Shown here piece after piece: positions 25,595 through 34,177 of a stretch of DNA of 34,301 nt (the stretch's first letter is position 1; each line of letters opens with the position of its first letter). The stretch covers positions 1 to 34,301 of the forward strand of contig JAUCSE010000084.1 of NCBI GenBank assembly GCA_030445275.1, given 5' to 3'. Made by a program: the position numbers and the translations under genes. This DNA comes from Mucilaginibacter sp. Its GTDB lineage: Bacteria > Bacteroidota > Bacteroidia > Sphingobacteriales > Sphingobacteriaceae. The notes under the pieces are model-generated. The model did no database searches, was not told the DNA's origin, and saw nothing but the letters and a program-made list of their open reading frames with translations.

Positions 25595-27217
25595 ATGAAA
25601 AATCTATTCATAACCTTAATTATTTTAGCCACGCTGACATCATCGGGCTGTAAAAAGGATTTCCTCGACAGGGCTCCTTTAGATTCTTATACCAATGCTG
25701 TACTATGGAAATCATCAGATGATGTAATCGCAGCGCTCAATGGCTGTTATTCAAAATGGGGAGGCGGCAATAATGGCTATTACGGAGTTTTTGCCGATAA
25801 TAATTCTGATAATACCTTTGACCAGTTTCCATGGGAGAACTGGCTGGCGCTTTCGGCGGGTATCGCCACGCCAACCAATCCAGGGTATACAAAATGGAAC
25901 TATAGCGCTATACAAACATGTAACTGGTTTTTAGATAATGTAGGCACTGCCAATATGGATGCCGCGCTTAAAGCCAGGACAATAGGTGAGGCCCGTTTTT
26001 TAAGAGCCTATGAGTATTTTATGCTTAGCCAATTGTATGGAGCTGTTCCACTGGTTGAGCATAATTTAACAACTGATGCGGCCAATAAAGTGACACAGGC
26101 GTCAAAAACTGATGTGGTTGCGTTTGTGTTAAAGGAGCTTACCGCTATTGCTCCTGATTTGCCTGTTAGCTATTCCGGTTCAGATATCGGACGCATTACC
26201 CGTGGTGCCGCCATTGCTTTAAAAGCAAGGATAGAATTGTTTAACCAAATGTATCCGGAATGTATAGCCGACTGCCAGCAACTGATGACCGCGCCGTTCA
26301 GCTACTCGATATACCCGAAATATGTTGATCTTTTCCGCCAGCCTTATGCTGATAATCAGGAGGTAATACTTGATGTTCAGTTTAAAGCAAGCGATAATAA
26401 TTTTGGATGGGCCAGAAATATGACCATCAATTCGTTGGGTGGTTATAACTCCATCGCACCTACCCAAAGCCTTGTAGATGCATATGAAACAACCAATGGT
26501 AAAACCATTGATGATCCTGCATCGGGCTATAATCCAACGCAGCCTTATCAAAACAGAGACCCCCGGCTTGCCGCAACCGTATTTTACCCCGGTACGCAAT
26601 ACAGCAGCAAGTTGCCTTATGGCCTTTATTATGATCCAATTTCAAGTAATCCGAAAACCTTAGATCATTGGGGTGATAACAATTGTAGCCCTTCGGCTTA
26701 TGGCTTGCGCAAATACACACCTTTTATTACCGACTTCCCGAATCTAGACCAGGTAGGTATGGATGTTATTTTGATACGCTATGCCGAAATAAAGCTAATG
26801 GATGCCGAGGCTAAAATTGAAAGCAATAAAATAGATGCCTCTGTTTATGATGATATCAATGCTGTACGGCAGCGACCAGATGTAAACATGCCAGCTGTAG
26901 ATCGGTCGAAGTACAATGATCAGTCAAGCCTCCGTACCCTGTTACGCAGGGAAAGAAGAGTTGAATTGGCTGTAGAAGGTCTTCGCTGGTTTGATATACA
27001 ACGCTGGCAGATTGGCCAACAGGTAATGAACGGCCAAGTAACAGGCAGTTTGCTTGGTAGTGTCAGCCAAACAAATGGTACGATTACGCTAACCCCGGGA
27101 ACAACTATTAAAGTTGGGGCACCACGTGTATTTGACCCGGCGAAAAACTACCTGTGGCCGATTCCTCAGACGGAGATAGATCTAAATAAAAGCCTGAAGC
27201 AGAATCCTAAGTATTGA
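25595..27217 (+). CDS. SusD/RagB-type surface glycan-binding lipoprotein
   Basis: A 540-aa SusD homologue that caps the SusC barrel and captures glycan at the cell surface. The lipoprotein signal ends at Cys19 (SSGC-KKDFLDR), and the KKD after Cys resembles the Bacteroidota surface-export signal. N-terminal tetratricopeptide-like helices include ARFLRAYEYFMLSQLYGAVPLV; the C-terminal RagB block includes RRERRVELAVEGLRWFDIQRW and ends NPKY. Its start follows a 102-bp gap holding two short hairpins. A strong terminator is found about 65 bp downstream. Confidence 0.95.
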   Translation: MKNLFITLIILATLTSSGCKKDFLDRAPLDSYTNAVLWKSSDDVIAALNGCYSKWGGGNNGYYGVFADNNSDNTFDQFPWENWLALSAGIATPTNPGYTKWNYSAIQTCNWFLDNVGTANMDAALKARTIGEARFLRAYEYFMLSQLYGAVPLVEHNLTTDAANKVTQASKTDVVAFVLKELTAIAPDLPVSYSGSDIGRITRGAAIALKARIELFNQMYPECIADCQQLMTAPFSYSIYPKYVDLFRQPYADNQEVILDVQFKASDNNFGWARNMTINSLGGYNSIAPTQSLVDAYETTNGKTIDDPASGYNPTQPYQNRDPRLAATVFYPGTQYSSKLPYGLYYDPISSNPKTLDHWGDNNCSPSAYGLRKYTPFITDFPNLDQVGMDVILIRYAEIKLMDAEAKIESNKIDASVYDDINAVRQRPDVNMPAVDRSKYNDQSSLRTLLRRERRVELAVEGLRWFDIQRWQIGQQVMNGQVTGSLLGSVSQTNGTITLTPGTTIKVGAPRVFDPAKNYLWPIPQTEIDLNKSLKQNPKY

Positions 27218-27282
27218 TTTAATATATATCAGGACATAAATTATGATTGAATAAACAAATTAAACGAACTAACAATTAAGAG

Positions 27283-27309
27283 AAAGGCAGCACAGTGGCT
27301 GCCTTTTTT
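27283..27309 (+). terminator. Rho-independent terminator after susD
   Basis: A 9-bp stem AAAGGCAGC (27283-27291) / GCTGCCTTT (27298-27306) with loop ACAGTG runs into a T tract (27304-27309). It separates the susCD transcript from the regulator gene. Confidence 0.88.
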
Positions 27310-27338
27310 CTTAATTTGGCTAAAAATCTACATATGCA

Positions 27339-28349
27339 ATGGATAAAATTATTCAAGAAATAAAAAAACTGGCAGACGTACCTTCTTATTCAAAGCATGA
27401 CAGATTTGTTCAAGGTATGATCAATGCGATCAATGAAAAAATTATAGGTCAGGATGAAACGCTGCCTTCGGTAAATAAATTGATCAAAGAGCTTGGCTTT
27501 TCAAGGGAAACAATTATGAAGGGTTACAAAGATCTGATCAGTCGCGGTATTGTTGAATCAAAAAACCGGCTTGGATATTTTGTTGGTAGCGGTAATACAG
27601 AGCAAACACTCAACGTTGCATTATTAATGTATAATCTGGATACCTTTGAGGAACAGTTTTATCGGAACTTTCGTCATAGCCTGGGCCCCAATGTTCATTT
27701 AAGTACTTACTTTCATCATGGCGACATTGAGGTATTTGAAACGATCCTGACACAAATAAAAAGTAAGTACGGTATGTATGTAGTAGCGCCAATACCTCAT
27801 GCAAAAACCAGGGGGCTTTTGGATACTATTCCCCGCAATAAACTATTGATGTTTGATCGTTTTGAACAACTGGATGGTGATTTTAATCATATTACCCAAG
27901 AATTTGGGCAGTCATCTTATGAGGTGTTTTCAAAGCTCGCTCCCAAAATAGATAAGTTTGATGAGATGATATTTTATCATTCGCCAGATTCCTTAGATCC
28001 CAAGGAAATTGTGCAATCCTTTAAAAAGTTTCTGAAGGATTTTAAGATCAAGGGTCGTGTTGTGAAAGAATACCTGCCTGGATCTATTGAAAAAGGGAAG
28101 GTTTATTTTACGCTGGACAACTTTGCTCTTTGGCAGATTATGCGCGATTGCAATACTCAAAAGCTAAAACCGGGTAAAGACCTAGGGGTTCTTTCACACA
28201 ATGATGAACCCGCTAAGGAGATCATCGGAATTACCACTTTTTCTGCAGATTTTTCTAACATGGGTAAAATGGCGGGGCAAACTGTATTAAATAAGGAAAA
28301 AATACAGCTTACCGTACCTATGATCCTGTTTGAAAGAAATACGCTTTAA
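27339..28349 (+). CDS. GntR-family regulator with LacI/periplasmic-binding-type sensor
   Basis: A 336-aa cytoplasmic transcription factor with no signal peptide. A GntR winged helix-turn-helix lies at about 20-85 (LPSVNKLIKELGFSRETIMKGYKDLISRGIV...GYFV). A two-lobed sugar-binding domain like that of LacI/GalR proteins fills about 93-330 (NVALLMYNLD, KYGMYVVAPI, DLGVLSHNDEPAKEIIGITT). This AraR-like layout senses a mono- or small oligosaccharide. It sits between susD and the symporter; the symporter ATG is 8 bp after its stop, so the two are probably co-transcribed. The paired TAGACC direct repeats upstream of susC and of the hydrolase at 30037 are its likely targets (inference). Ligand unknown. 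Confidence 0.9.
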   Translation: MDKIIQEIKKLADVPSYSKHDRFVQGMINAINEKIIGQDETLPSVNKLIKELGFSRETIMKGYKDLISRGIVESKNRLGYFVGSGNTEQTLNVALLMYNLDTFEEQFYRNFRHSLGPNVHLSTYFHHGDIEVFETILTQIKSKYGMYVVAPIPHAKTRGLLDTIPRNKLLMFDRFEQLDGDFNHITQEFGQSSYEVFSKLAPKIDKFDEMIFYHSPDSLDPKEIVQSFKKFLKDFKIKGRVVKEYLPGSIEKGKVYFTLDNFALWQIMRDCNTQKLKPGKDLGVLSHNDEPAKEIIGITTFSADFSNMGKMAGQTVLNKEKIQLTVPMILFERNTL

Positions 28350-28357
28350 GCATTCAA

Positions 28358-29956
28358 ATGAATTGGTTGGTGATTATAAGCTTCCTGTTTTTTATCGGGA
28401 TATTGGCTTTTGCCTCCTGGTATAAATCCAGACATCATAAGCTCAATACCTTAAATAGCTTATTCATGGCCGATAGGAGCTTGGGCTTTTTACTGGTAGG
28501 CGGTGGCTTACTATTCACTAATATCAATACGGCTACTATAATAGGAGAGAACGAACTTTCCTATACACATAATATGTCGGTCATGGCTTGGGGCATTACC
28601 TCGGTGCTGGCTATGCTCCTGGTATCTGAGTTTTTGATGCCTTTATATATCAGGCTGGGTATTGCTACCACTCCTGATTATCTTACGGCCAGGTATGGTC
28701 AGGGTACAGGGAAGCTTGTATCTGTTATCTTCTTGATCAGTTACATTGTCAACTTATTACCATCCGTACTATATAGTGGTGCTGTTGCTTTCAATGGATT
28801 ATTTCATTTTTCGGAGATTTTAAAAACAGATTACTGGACAACCATCTGGATCCTTATCTGGATCATGGGGGCAATTGGATGCCTTTATGCCCTGCTTGGC
28901 GGACTAAAAGCTATCACAGTTTCAGATTCGCTGCTCGGTTTGGGTATTTTTGCCGGTGGGATCTTACTACCTGTATTCGCCCTCCGGTATCTGGGAAATG
29001 GTAGTATCATGCAAGGCCTGCACACCGTACTGCATGTACATACTGAACATTTGAATAGTATAGGCTCATTATCAGATCCTATTCCATTTGGAACTTTGTT
29101 TACAGGTATGTTACTCGTAAACCTCTATTACTGGGGTACGGAACAATATATTGTTCAACAGGTGTTGGCAAGTAAGGATCTTAAAACCAGTCAGAAAGGT
29201 ATTGCTGTAGCCTGTCTGGGGAAGCTCATTTCTCCCTTATTATTAAATATACCAGGCCTTATCGCTGTGCATATTTTTACCCGTATGCATAATCCGGCAG
29301 AGGTATTTCCGAAACTGGACAGTTTGGTTTCGCCACCTTTTATCGCCGGTTATATTGCTGCTGTTATTTTTGGAGCGGCATTAACAACCTTTAACGCCGG
29401 CCTTAACAGCTCAGGTACATTGTTCGTACTGAATATCTATAAACCCTGGCAGGAAAAACGATCCATACAGGTTCCAGAAAAGGAATTGATCAGAACAGCT
29501 AAAATATTCGAGATCATTGTTTGTTTAACAGCCATGTTTATTGCTCCCTTTATCATATTTGTAAAAAATGGGTTTTATACCTATGTACAAATTGTTAATG
29601 GTTTTTTCAATGTGCCAATTTTTACCATTATGTTCATGGGCTTTGTTACCAAAAGGGTGCCTGCATTAGCAGCCAAAATAGGTTTAACCTTTTTCATCAT
29701 TACTTATGGTCTTACACAGTTGGTATTTGATCTGCATATTCATTTCCTGCACATCCTGGCAATTTTATTCCTGCTAACCTGTGGTATTATGCTCATTATT
29801 GGAAAATTATATCCAATGCCTATACCGTATCAGCAAAAACTTAATAACCAGGTTAGCATTGAGCCCTGGAGAAACAGACATATTTATACCGGTATCCTGT
29901 TGTTGCTCATGATATTGATGTTTATCTTGTTTTCGCCACTCATTCTTGCAAAATAA
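28358..29956 (+). CDS. Sodium:solute symporter (SSS) family sugar transporter
   Basis: A 532-aa inner-membrane protein with about 13 hydrophobic helices and no cleaved signal. SSS-family marks include LGFLLVGGGLLFTNINTATIIGE, PDYLTARYGQGTGK, GCLYALLGGLKAITVSD and NLYYWGTEQYIVQQVLASKDLKTSQKG. The most likely job is Na+-coupled uptake of the sugar or uronic acid released by the locus. Its coupling to the regulator gene and its place among the hydrolases support a sugar substrate, but family members also carry other solutes. Confidence 0.9.
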   Translation: MNWLVIISFLFFIGILAFASWYKSRHHKLNTLNSLFMADRSLGFLLVGGGLLFTNINTATIIGENELSYTHNMSVMAWGITSVLAMLLVSEFLMPLYIRLGIATTPDYLTARYGQGTGKLVSVIFLISYIVNLLPSVLYSGAVAFNGLFHFSEILKTDYWTTIWILIWIMGAIGCLYALLGGLKAITVSDSLLGLGIFAGGILLPVFALRYLGNGSIMQGLHTVLHVHTEHLNSIGSLSDPIPFGTLFTGMLLVNLYYWGTEQYIVQQVLASKDLKTSQKGIAVACLGKLISPLLLNIPGLIAVHIFTRMHNPAEVFPKLDSLVSPPFIAGYIAAVIFGAALTTFNAGLNSSGTLFVLNIYKPWQEKRSIQVPEKELIRTAKIFEIIVCLTAMFIAPFIIFVKNGFYTYVQIVNGFFNVPIFTIMFMGFVTKRVPALAAKIGLTFFIITYGLTQLVFDLHIHFLHILAILFLLTCGIMLIIGKLYPMPIPYQQKLNNQVSIEPWRNRHIYTGILLLLMILMFILFSPLILAK

Positions 29957-29958
29957 AT

Positions 29959-29989
29959 TTTGATAGGAAAGGTATAATTTCTATTTTTA
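29959..29989 (+). promoter_or_regulatory. Bacteroidota-type promoter of the right-hand hydrolase pair
   Basis: A -33 element TTTG (29959-29962) and a -7 element TATTTTTA (29982-29989) are 19 bp apart, the same spacing as at susC. They lie 47 bp before the ATG at 30037. The symporter transcript may also read through, as its stop is only a few bases upstream. Confidence 0.62.
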
Positions 29990-29990
29990 T

Positions 29991-30011
29991 AGAATAGACC
30001 AGAATAGACTT
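29991..30011 (+). promoter_or_regulatory. Candidate operator, second copy of the TAGACC direct repeat
   Basis: TAGACCA (29995-30001) and TAGACTT (30005-30011) repeat with a 10-bp step immediately downstream of the -7 box. The 20 bases 29991-30010 differ from the susC copy at two positions. The shared element would place susCD and the hydrolase pair in one regulon. Confidence 0.65.
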
Positions 30012-30036
30012 ATTTTGTCTTTTAACTTACTATTAT

Positions 30037-31503
30037 ATGCGTGATATGATTTCCTTTGTTTACAGGAAGCTTTGTTTGGTATTGATGCTATGGACATCAT
30101 CTTTATCGATTTCCCTGGCACAGGAAGCAGGCGTTAGCTTTACTTCATCTGACAAAAAAATAGAACAGGCATTCATATGGGCCAAAGGTATGGCATTGCA
30201 CTATAAAGGTAATGCAGCAGATCCTGTTGGGCCATGGTATGAATCTGCACTACCGCCAAGGGATGCTTTTTGTATGCGCGATGTATCTCATCAAAGTATT
30301 GGTGGCGAAATATTAGGATTAGGTAAAGAGAACCGTAATATGTTTACTTTATTCACCAGTAATATATCTGCCTCAAAAAATTGGTGCTCCTATTGGGAAA
30401 TGAATAAATCAGGAAAGCCGGCTCCAGACGATTACAGGAACGACAAGGAGTTTTGGTACAATTTGCCGGCTAATTTTGATGTATTGTGCGCCACCTGGAA
30501 ATTGTACCTGTGGACAGGAGATAAATACTATATAAATGATCCGGTCTTTGTCCGTTTTCAGGAAAAGACTGTTAAGGATTATATAGATAGCTGGGAGCTT
30601 GACGCAAATTCTCTATTAAAAAGACCAGCCCACCCAAACGCGCCAGTTCCTTTTAAAGAAGAAGATTCCTTTCACCGTTGCCGGGGCTTGCCTTCATATT
30701 CTGAAGGTGTTCCAAACTTAAAAACAGGTATCGATCTGGTAGCTGCGTTGTATCAGGGTTTGCTTACCTACTCGGCTATATTGAAAGAAAAAGGATCCGA
30801 AAAAGAAGCGGCCCTATATGCTCAAAAAGCGGAGCGTTACCGGCAGCATCTGGAGGCTGATTGGTGGGACAAAAAAGAAGCACGTTATTATACCTATTAC
30901 AGTAATGATCATCAATTTGGAAAGGAAGAGGGGGAGACTTTTTTGCTTTGGTTTGATGCTCTGAAGGATAATGAACGGATAAAACAAACCATAGCACATA
31001 TTGCCTCAAAAAACTGGAATGTGGAAAACACCTCATATCTGCCTTATCAGTTTTACAGAAATGGTTATTGGGATAAGGCAAGAGACTACATTCTTTATCT
31101 CTCCGATCCATCTACCCCAAGACGGGAATATCCAGAGGTTTCCTATGGTGTGATTGAAGCCATTGTTCAAGGCCTGATGGGGGTAATCCCTGATGTACGG
31201 ACGGGTATAGTCAGCACTATATATAAAACCAATGGAACCGGCGATGCGACAGTAAAGCAATTACCTCTGCTGCATACTATGATTGATATAGCGCATACTA
31301 ACACACATCAATCGACTTTACATAATACTGGTAAAAATCCATTGAAATGGAAAGCCATGTTTTATGGAAGGCATAAAATAGCCTATGCCAATGGTAAACC
31401 AATAACCGTAAAAAAGGAAGTTGATGCCCAGGGTAAAGAGATCTCTTTTGTAGAAATTACCATGCAACCTGGCAAAGTGGTAAGTGTTAAAGTTCAAGAC
31501 TAA
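30037..31503 (+). CDS. Unclassified six-hairpin glycosidase-like protein (488 aa)
   Basis: An exported protein (signal to about residue 28, SLAQ; an alternative start at 30046 keeps it) whose Trp/Tyr-rich helical repeats fit an (alpha/alpha)6 six-hairpin glycosidase. The most striking block is PWYESALPPRDAFCMRDVSH, with Glu69, Arg75-Asp76 and Arg81-Asp82. This resembles the RD-containing blocks of GH125/MGH1-like and related enzymes, but I do not recognise a characterised family. Further acidic candidates lie in EEGETFLLWFDAL and EYPEVSYGVIEA. A short beta-rich tail (about 410-488) follows the barrel. It is headed by the shared promoter/operator and is 15 bp before the next hydrolase-like gene. 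Role inferred: cleaving a glycoside imported or captured by SusCD. Confidence 0.68.
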   Translation: MRDMISFVYRKLCLVLMLWTSSLSISLAQEAGVSFTSSDKKIEQAFIWAKGMALHYKGNAADPVGPWYESALPPRDAFCMRDVSHQSIGGEILGLGKENRNMFTLFTSNISASKNWCSYWEMNKSGKPAPDDYRNDKEFWYNLPANFDVLCATWKLYLWTGDKYYINDPVFVRFQEKTVKDYIDSWELDANSLLKRPAHPNAPVPFKEEDSFHRCRGLPSYSEGVPNLKTGIDLVAALYQGLLTYSAILKEKGSEKEAALYAQKAERYRQHLEADWWDKKEARYYTYYSNDHQFGKEEGETFLLWFDALKDNERIKQTIAHIASKNWNVENTSYLPYQFYRNGYWDKARDYILYLSDPSTPRREYPEVSYGVIEAIVQGLMGVIPDVRTGIVSTIYKTNGTGDATVKQLPLLHTMIDIAHTNTHQSTLHNTGKNPLKWKAMFYGRHKIAYANGKPITVKKEVDAQGKEISFVEITMQPGKVVSVKVQD

Positions 31504-31518
31504 ATTATAATCCAATTA

Positions 31519-33567
31519 ATGAAAACCTATAAAAACAAGATACTGATAACTATATTCTTCATTTTAACTCAATCAGCCTTATATGCTCAAAAAATAGTTT
31601 TACCACAGCAAACTGACAGATGGTCTATTCAACATGATGGCAGCATTACCTGGAATATCAAGTATCGGCTGCCTCATGCAGATCATATTGAAATGTCGGG
31701 CGAAAAGGTATCCTTGTGGGTAGCCTATGGTGTTGATACGGCAGGGAGATCAAGTATTACCCGTACGGTAGTTTTTCCAACTTTCAGAATGCTCCCTGAT
31801 GATACCCGGAGCCATATAGCTTATACCTTTAACGACAACGAATTGCCTCGTATTTACATCAATAACGAGCTACTTAGAATTGATATTTTGGAAAAAGATG
31901 GCCTGGCATTTCAGCTTAAAAGCATTAATCAACATGGTATTATGCGGATGTATGCGCAAGCAGGAAACCCGCCACTCGTGAAAATTGAACGCAGCCTGTT
32001 TCCTTCTGTTGATAAACCTTTGGCTATTGAAAAGTTTGAGTTCACCAACGTGAGTAATAAGCCGGTAACGGTTTCTATGGAGAACCTGAAGCGTGCTGTG
32101 ACCACTGATACCTTACACAGCAAATCATCGCCGCATACCGTGATCATGGAGTCTGTAAATGATGGCAGCCGTACATTACAATTTGGTGAGTCAACCGTTT
32201 TTGCGGTTTGTTATCTGGCCACGGATCATCCATCAGCACCTATTTCTGTTGACCCTGTGGCCGAAGAAAAGGCCCGGAAAAAGAGAATTGCCGAAATGCT
32301 CGCACCTTTGCAATTGGTAACCCCGGATAGTATTTTGAATACAGCGTTTGCCTTTGCCAAAATAAGAGGAACAGAAAGTATTTTTAAAACCAAAGGCGGA
32401 TATATGCATGGCCCGGGTGGTTTGTCTTATTACGCAGCTATATGGGCTAATGATCAGGCAGAATATATCAGTCCGTTTTTTGCCTTTTCAGGCGATAAGA
32501 TAGGGAATCTGTCGGCCATGAATTGCTATAGATTGTTTGCCCGTTATATGAACCCGGGATACGAAGCGTTGCCCAGTTCGATAGTAGCTGAGGGCGATAC
32601 GGTTTGGAAAGGGGCAGGCGATAGGGGAGATCAGGCTATGATTGCCTATGGCGCTTCGAGATATGCGCTTACTTATGGTAATATTGATTCTGCAAAAATA
32701 TTATGGCCGTTAATAAGCTGGTGCCTGGAGTATAGTCATCGGCATATTAATAATCAGGGGGTTGTGGAATCAAAAAGTGATGAGTTGGAAGGCCGGTTCC
32801 CGTCGGGTAAAGCAAATCTCTCAACAAATTGCTTATATTATGATGCGCTGGTTTCGGCAGCTTTACTCGGCAAGCAGCTACATATATCCAAAGAGCAAAT
32901 TGATACCTATATAAAACAGGCAGCCGAACTTAAGAGCAATATTGAAAAATATTTCGGGGCTAATATTGCTGGGTTTGAAACCTACAAGTATTATGAAACT
33001 AATAATGTTTTGCGTGCTTGGATATGTATGCCCTTAACCATGGGGATATATAACAGGAGTGAGGGGACTGTTGCTGCCTTATTCTCGCCCCAGCTGTGGA
33101 CGGCCGACGGGTTAGCTACGGAAGCCGGAAAGGATACATTTTGGGACCGTTCCACATTATATGCGCTTCGCGGAGTTTTGCAGGCCGGAGCAACAGAACA
33201 GGCGATAACCTTTTTACACTACTATTCACGCCGTAGATTACTGGGTGAGCATGTACCGTATCCGGTTGAGGCCTATCCCGAAGGTAATCAAAGGCATCTC
33301 TCTGCAGAAAGTGGTTTATATTGCAGAATATTTATTGAAGGATTATTCGGCATGCGACCTACAGGTTTTAATAGTTTTGGCTGCACCCCCAGGTTACCAA
33401 AAGATTGGAACCAGATGGCCTTAAACAACATCCATTCGTTCGGGACAATCTTTGATCTGAAAATAGCAAGACAGGCAAACGGTAAAATAATGATTAACAT
33501 AATCGAGGGAAGAACTAAGCATACCTATATTGTTAAGGATGGAGAAACTGCTAATGTGGGGCTATAA
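31519..33567 (+). CDS. Unclassified six-hairpin glycosidase-like protein (682 aa)
   Basis: A 682-aa exported protein with signal peptide to about residue 23 (LYAQ). The N-terminal third (about 30-250) is beta-rich, as in the sandwich domain that precedes many six-hairpin glycosidases. From about 270 onward comes a helical barrel with HGPGGLSYYAAIWANDQAEY (Asp312), GAGDRGDQAM (Asp368, Asp371), EGRFPSGKANLSTNCLYYDA and LATEAGKDTFWDRSTLYA. A short beta tail ends the protein. I cannot name a CAZy family; GH78-like or GH95-like folds are the nearest by appearance. It is 15 bp after the 488-aa protein and must share its transcript, so the two probably act on the same glycan. Confidence 0.68.
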   Translation: MKTYKNKILITIFFILTQSALYAQKIVLPQQTDRWSIQHDGSITWNIKYRLPHADHIEMSGEKVSLWVAYGVDTAGRSSITRTVVFPTFRMLPDDTRSHIAYTFNDNELPRIYINNELLRIDILEKDGLAFQLKSINQHGIMRMYAQAGNPPLVKIERSLFPSVDKPLAIEKFEFTNVSNKPVTVSMENLKRAVTTDTLHSKSSPHTVIMESVNDGSRTLQFGESTVFAVCYLATDHPSAPISVDPVAEEKARKKRIAEMLAPLQLVTPDSILNTAFAFAKIRGTESIFKTKGGYMHGPGGLSYYAAIWANDQAEYISPFFAFSGDKIGNLSAMNCYRLFARYMNPGYEALPSSIVAEGDTVWKGAGDRGDQAMIAYGASRYALTYGNIDSAKILWPLISWCLEYSHRHINNQGVVESKSDELEGRFPSGKANLSTNCLYYDALVSAALLGKQLHISKEQIDTYIKQAAELKSNIEKYFGANIAGFETYKYYETNNVLRAWICMPLTMGIYNRSEGTVAALFSPQLWTADGLATEAGKDTFWDRSTLYALRGVLQAGATEQAITFLHYYSRRRLLGEHVPYPVEAYPEGNQRHLSAESGLYCRIFIEGLFGMRPTGFNSFGCTPRLPKDWNQMALNNIHSFGTIFDLKIARQANGKIMINIIEGRTKHTYIVKDGETANVGL

Positions 33568-33639
33568 TTACGTGCATAGGGCATTACGAGGAATAAGATA
33601 TAACATTCTGATAAATACTTTTTATTGTACTTTTTTATT

Positions 33640-33647
33640 TAGTTTTG
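33640..33647 (+). promoter_or_regulatory. -7 promoter element before the small secreted protein
   Basis: TAGTTTTG matches the Bacteroidota -7 consensus TAnnTTTG exactly and lies 29 bp before ATG 33677. No good -33 TTG/TTTG is seen at 17-20 bp upstream, only a T-rich stretch. Confidence 0.5.
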
Positions 33648-33676
33648 GTTATAAACCTCCAAAAAACATATTTATC

Positions 33677-34105
33677 ATGAAGACTTTATTAACCGCTTTG
33701 ATATTAGGCATCACAAGCAGCGTGGCTTTTTCACAAGGCATTTTAAAAAAGGTGCAGAGTGCTGTATCATCTAAAAATATAAGCACTTCATCATTGCCAT
33801 CGCTTAATAATATTGGCGGAGCCAAAGATGCCATTATGGGTAAACTTACGCCTGCATTAGGATTAACGACCGCACAAAAACCAGCCGTTTCAACCGATGT
33901 AACCGATTTCTTAAAAAATAAAGCCAATATTATGCCTTTAGCTAACACAGATAAAACTGCCTATGCCAGTAAGTCTGCCGGCTTACTAGGTGGCTTATCG
34001 GGTAAACTTAAAACTGTATTGACAGCAGCACAATACAGTAAGTTTTTAGGACTTAAGCCATCAGCTCCCAGTGCAAGCAATGTGCTTTCGAGTTTGTTTT
34101 TTTAA
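33677..34105 (+). CDS. Small secreted protein of unknown function
   Basis: I start at ATG 33677, which gives a clean signal peptide (MKTLLTALILGITSSVAFSQ) and a 142-aa protein. The longer in-frame start at 33530 overlaps the hydrolase gene and adds a leader unlike a signal. The mature part is Ser/Ala/Lys-rich and helical (GAKDAIMGKLTPALGL, SGKLKTVLTAAQYSKFLGL), has no Cys, and ends in SLFF. The TAAQ segments suggest two related helical halves. I do not recognise the family. It has its own -7 element, so it may not belong to the carbohydrate regulon. Confidence 0.7.
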   Translation: MKTLLTALILGITSSVAFSQGILKKVQSAVSSKNISTSSLPSLNNIGGAKDAIMGKLTPALGLTTAQKPAVSTDVTDFLKNKANIMPLANTDKTAYASKSAGLLGGLSGKLKTVLTAAQYSKFLGLKPSAPSASNVLSSLFF

Positions 34106-34177
34106 AATCCCTGGTTCTGTTAGTCAACAGGATATATTAAGATATTGATCAAGAAAAAGGCCGTGCATACAAATTGA

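Noticed and set aside
33530..33676. Longer start for the last small gene
   Set aside because: It overlaps the upstream hydrolase gene in another frame, lies before the exact -7 element at 33640, and masks the signal peptide at 33677.
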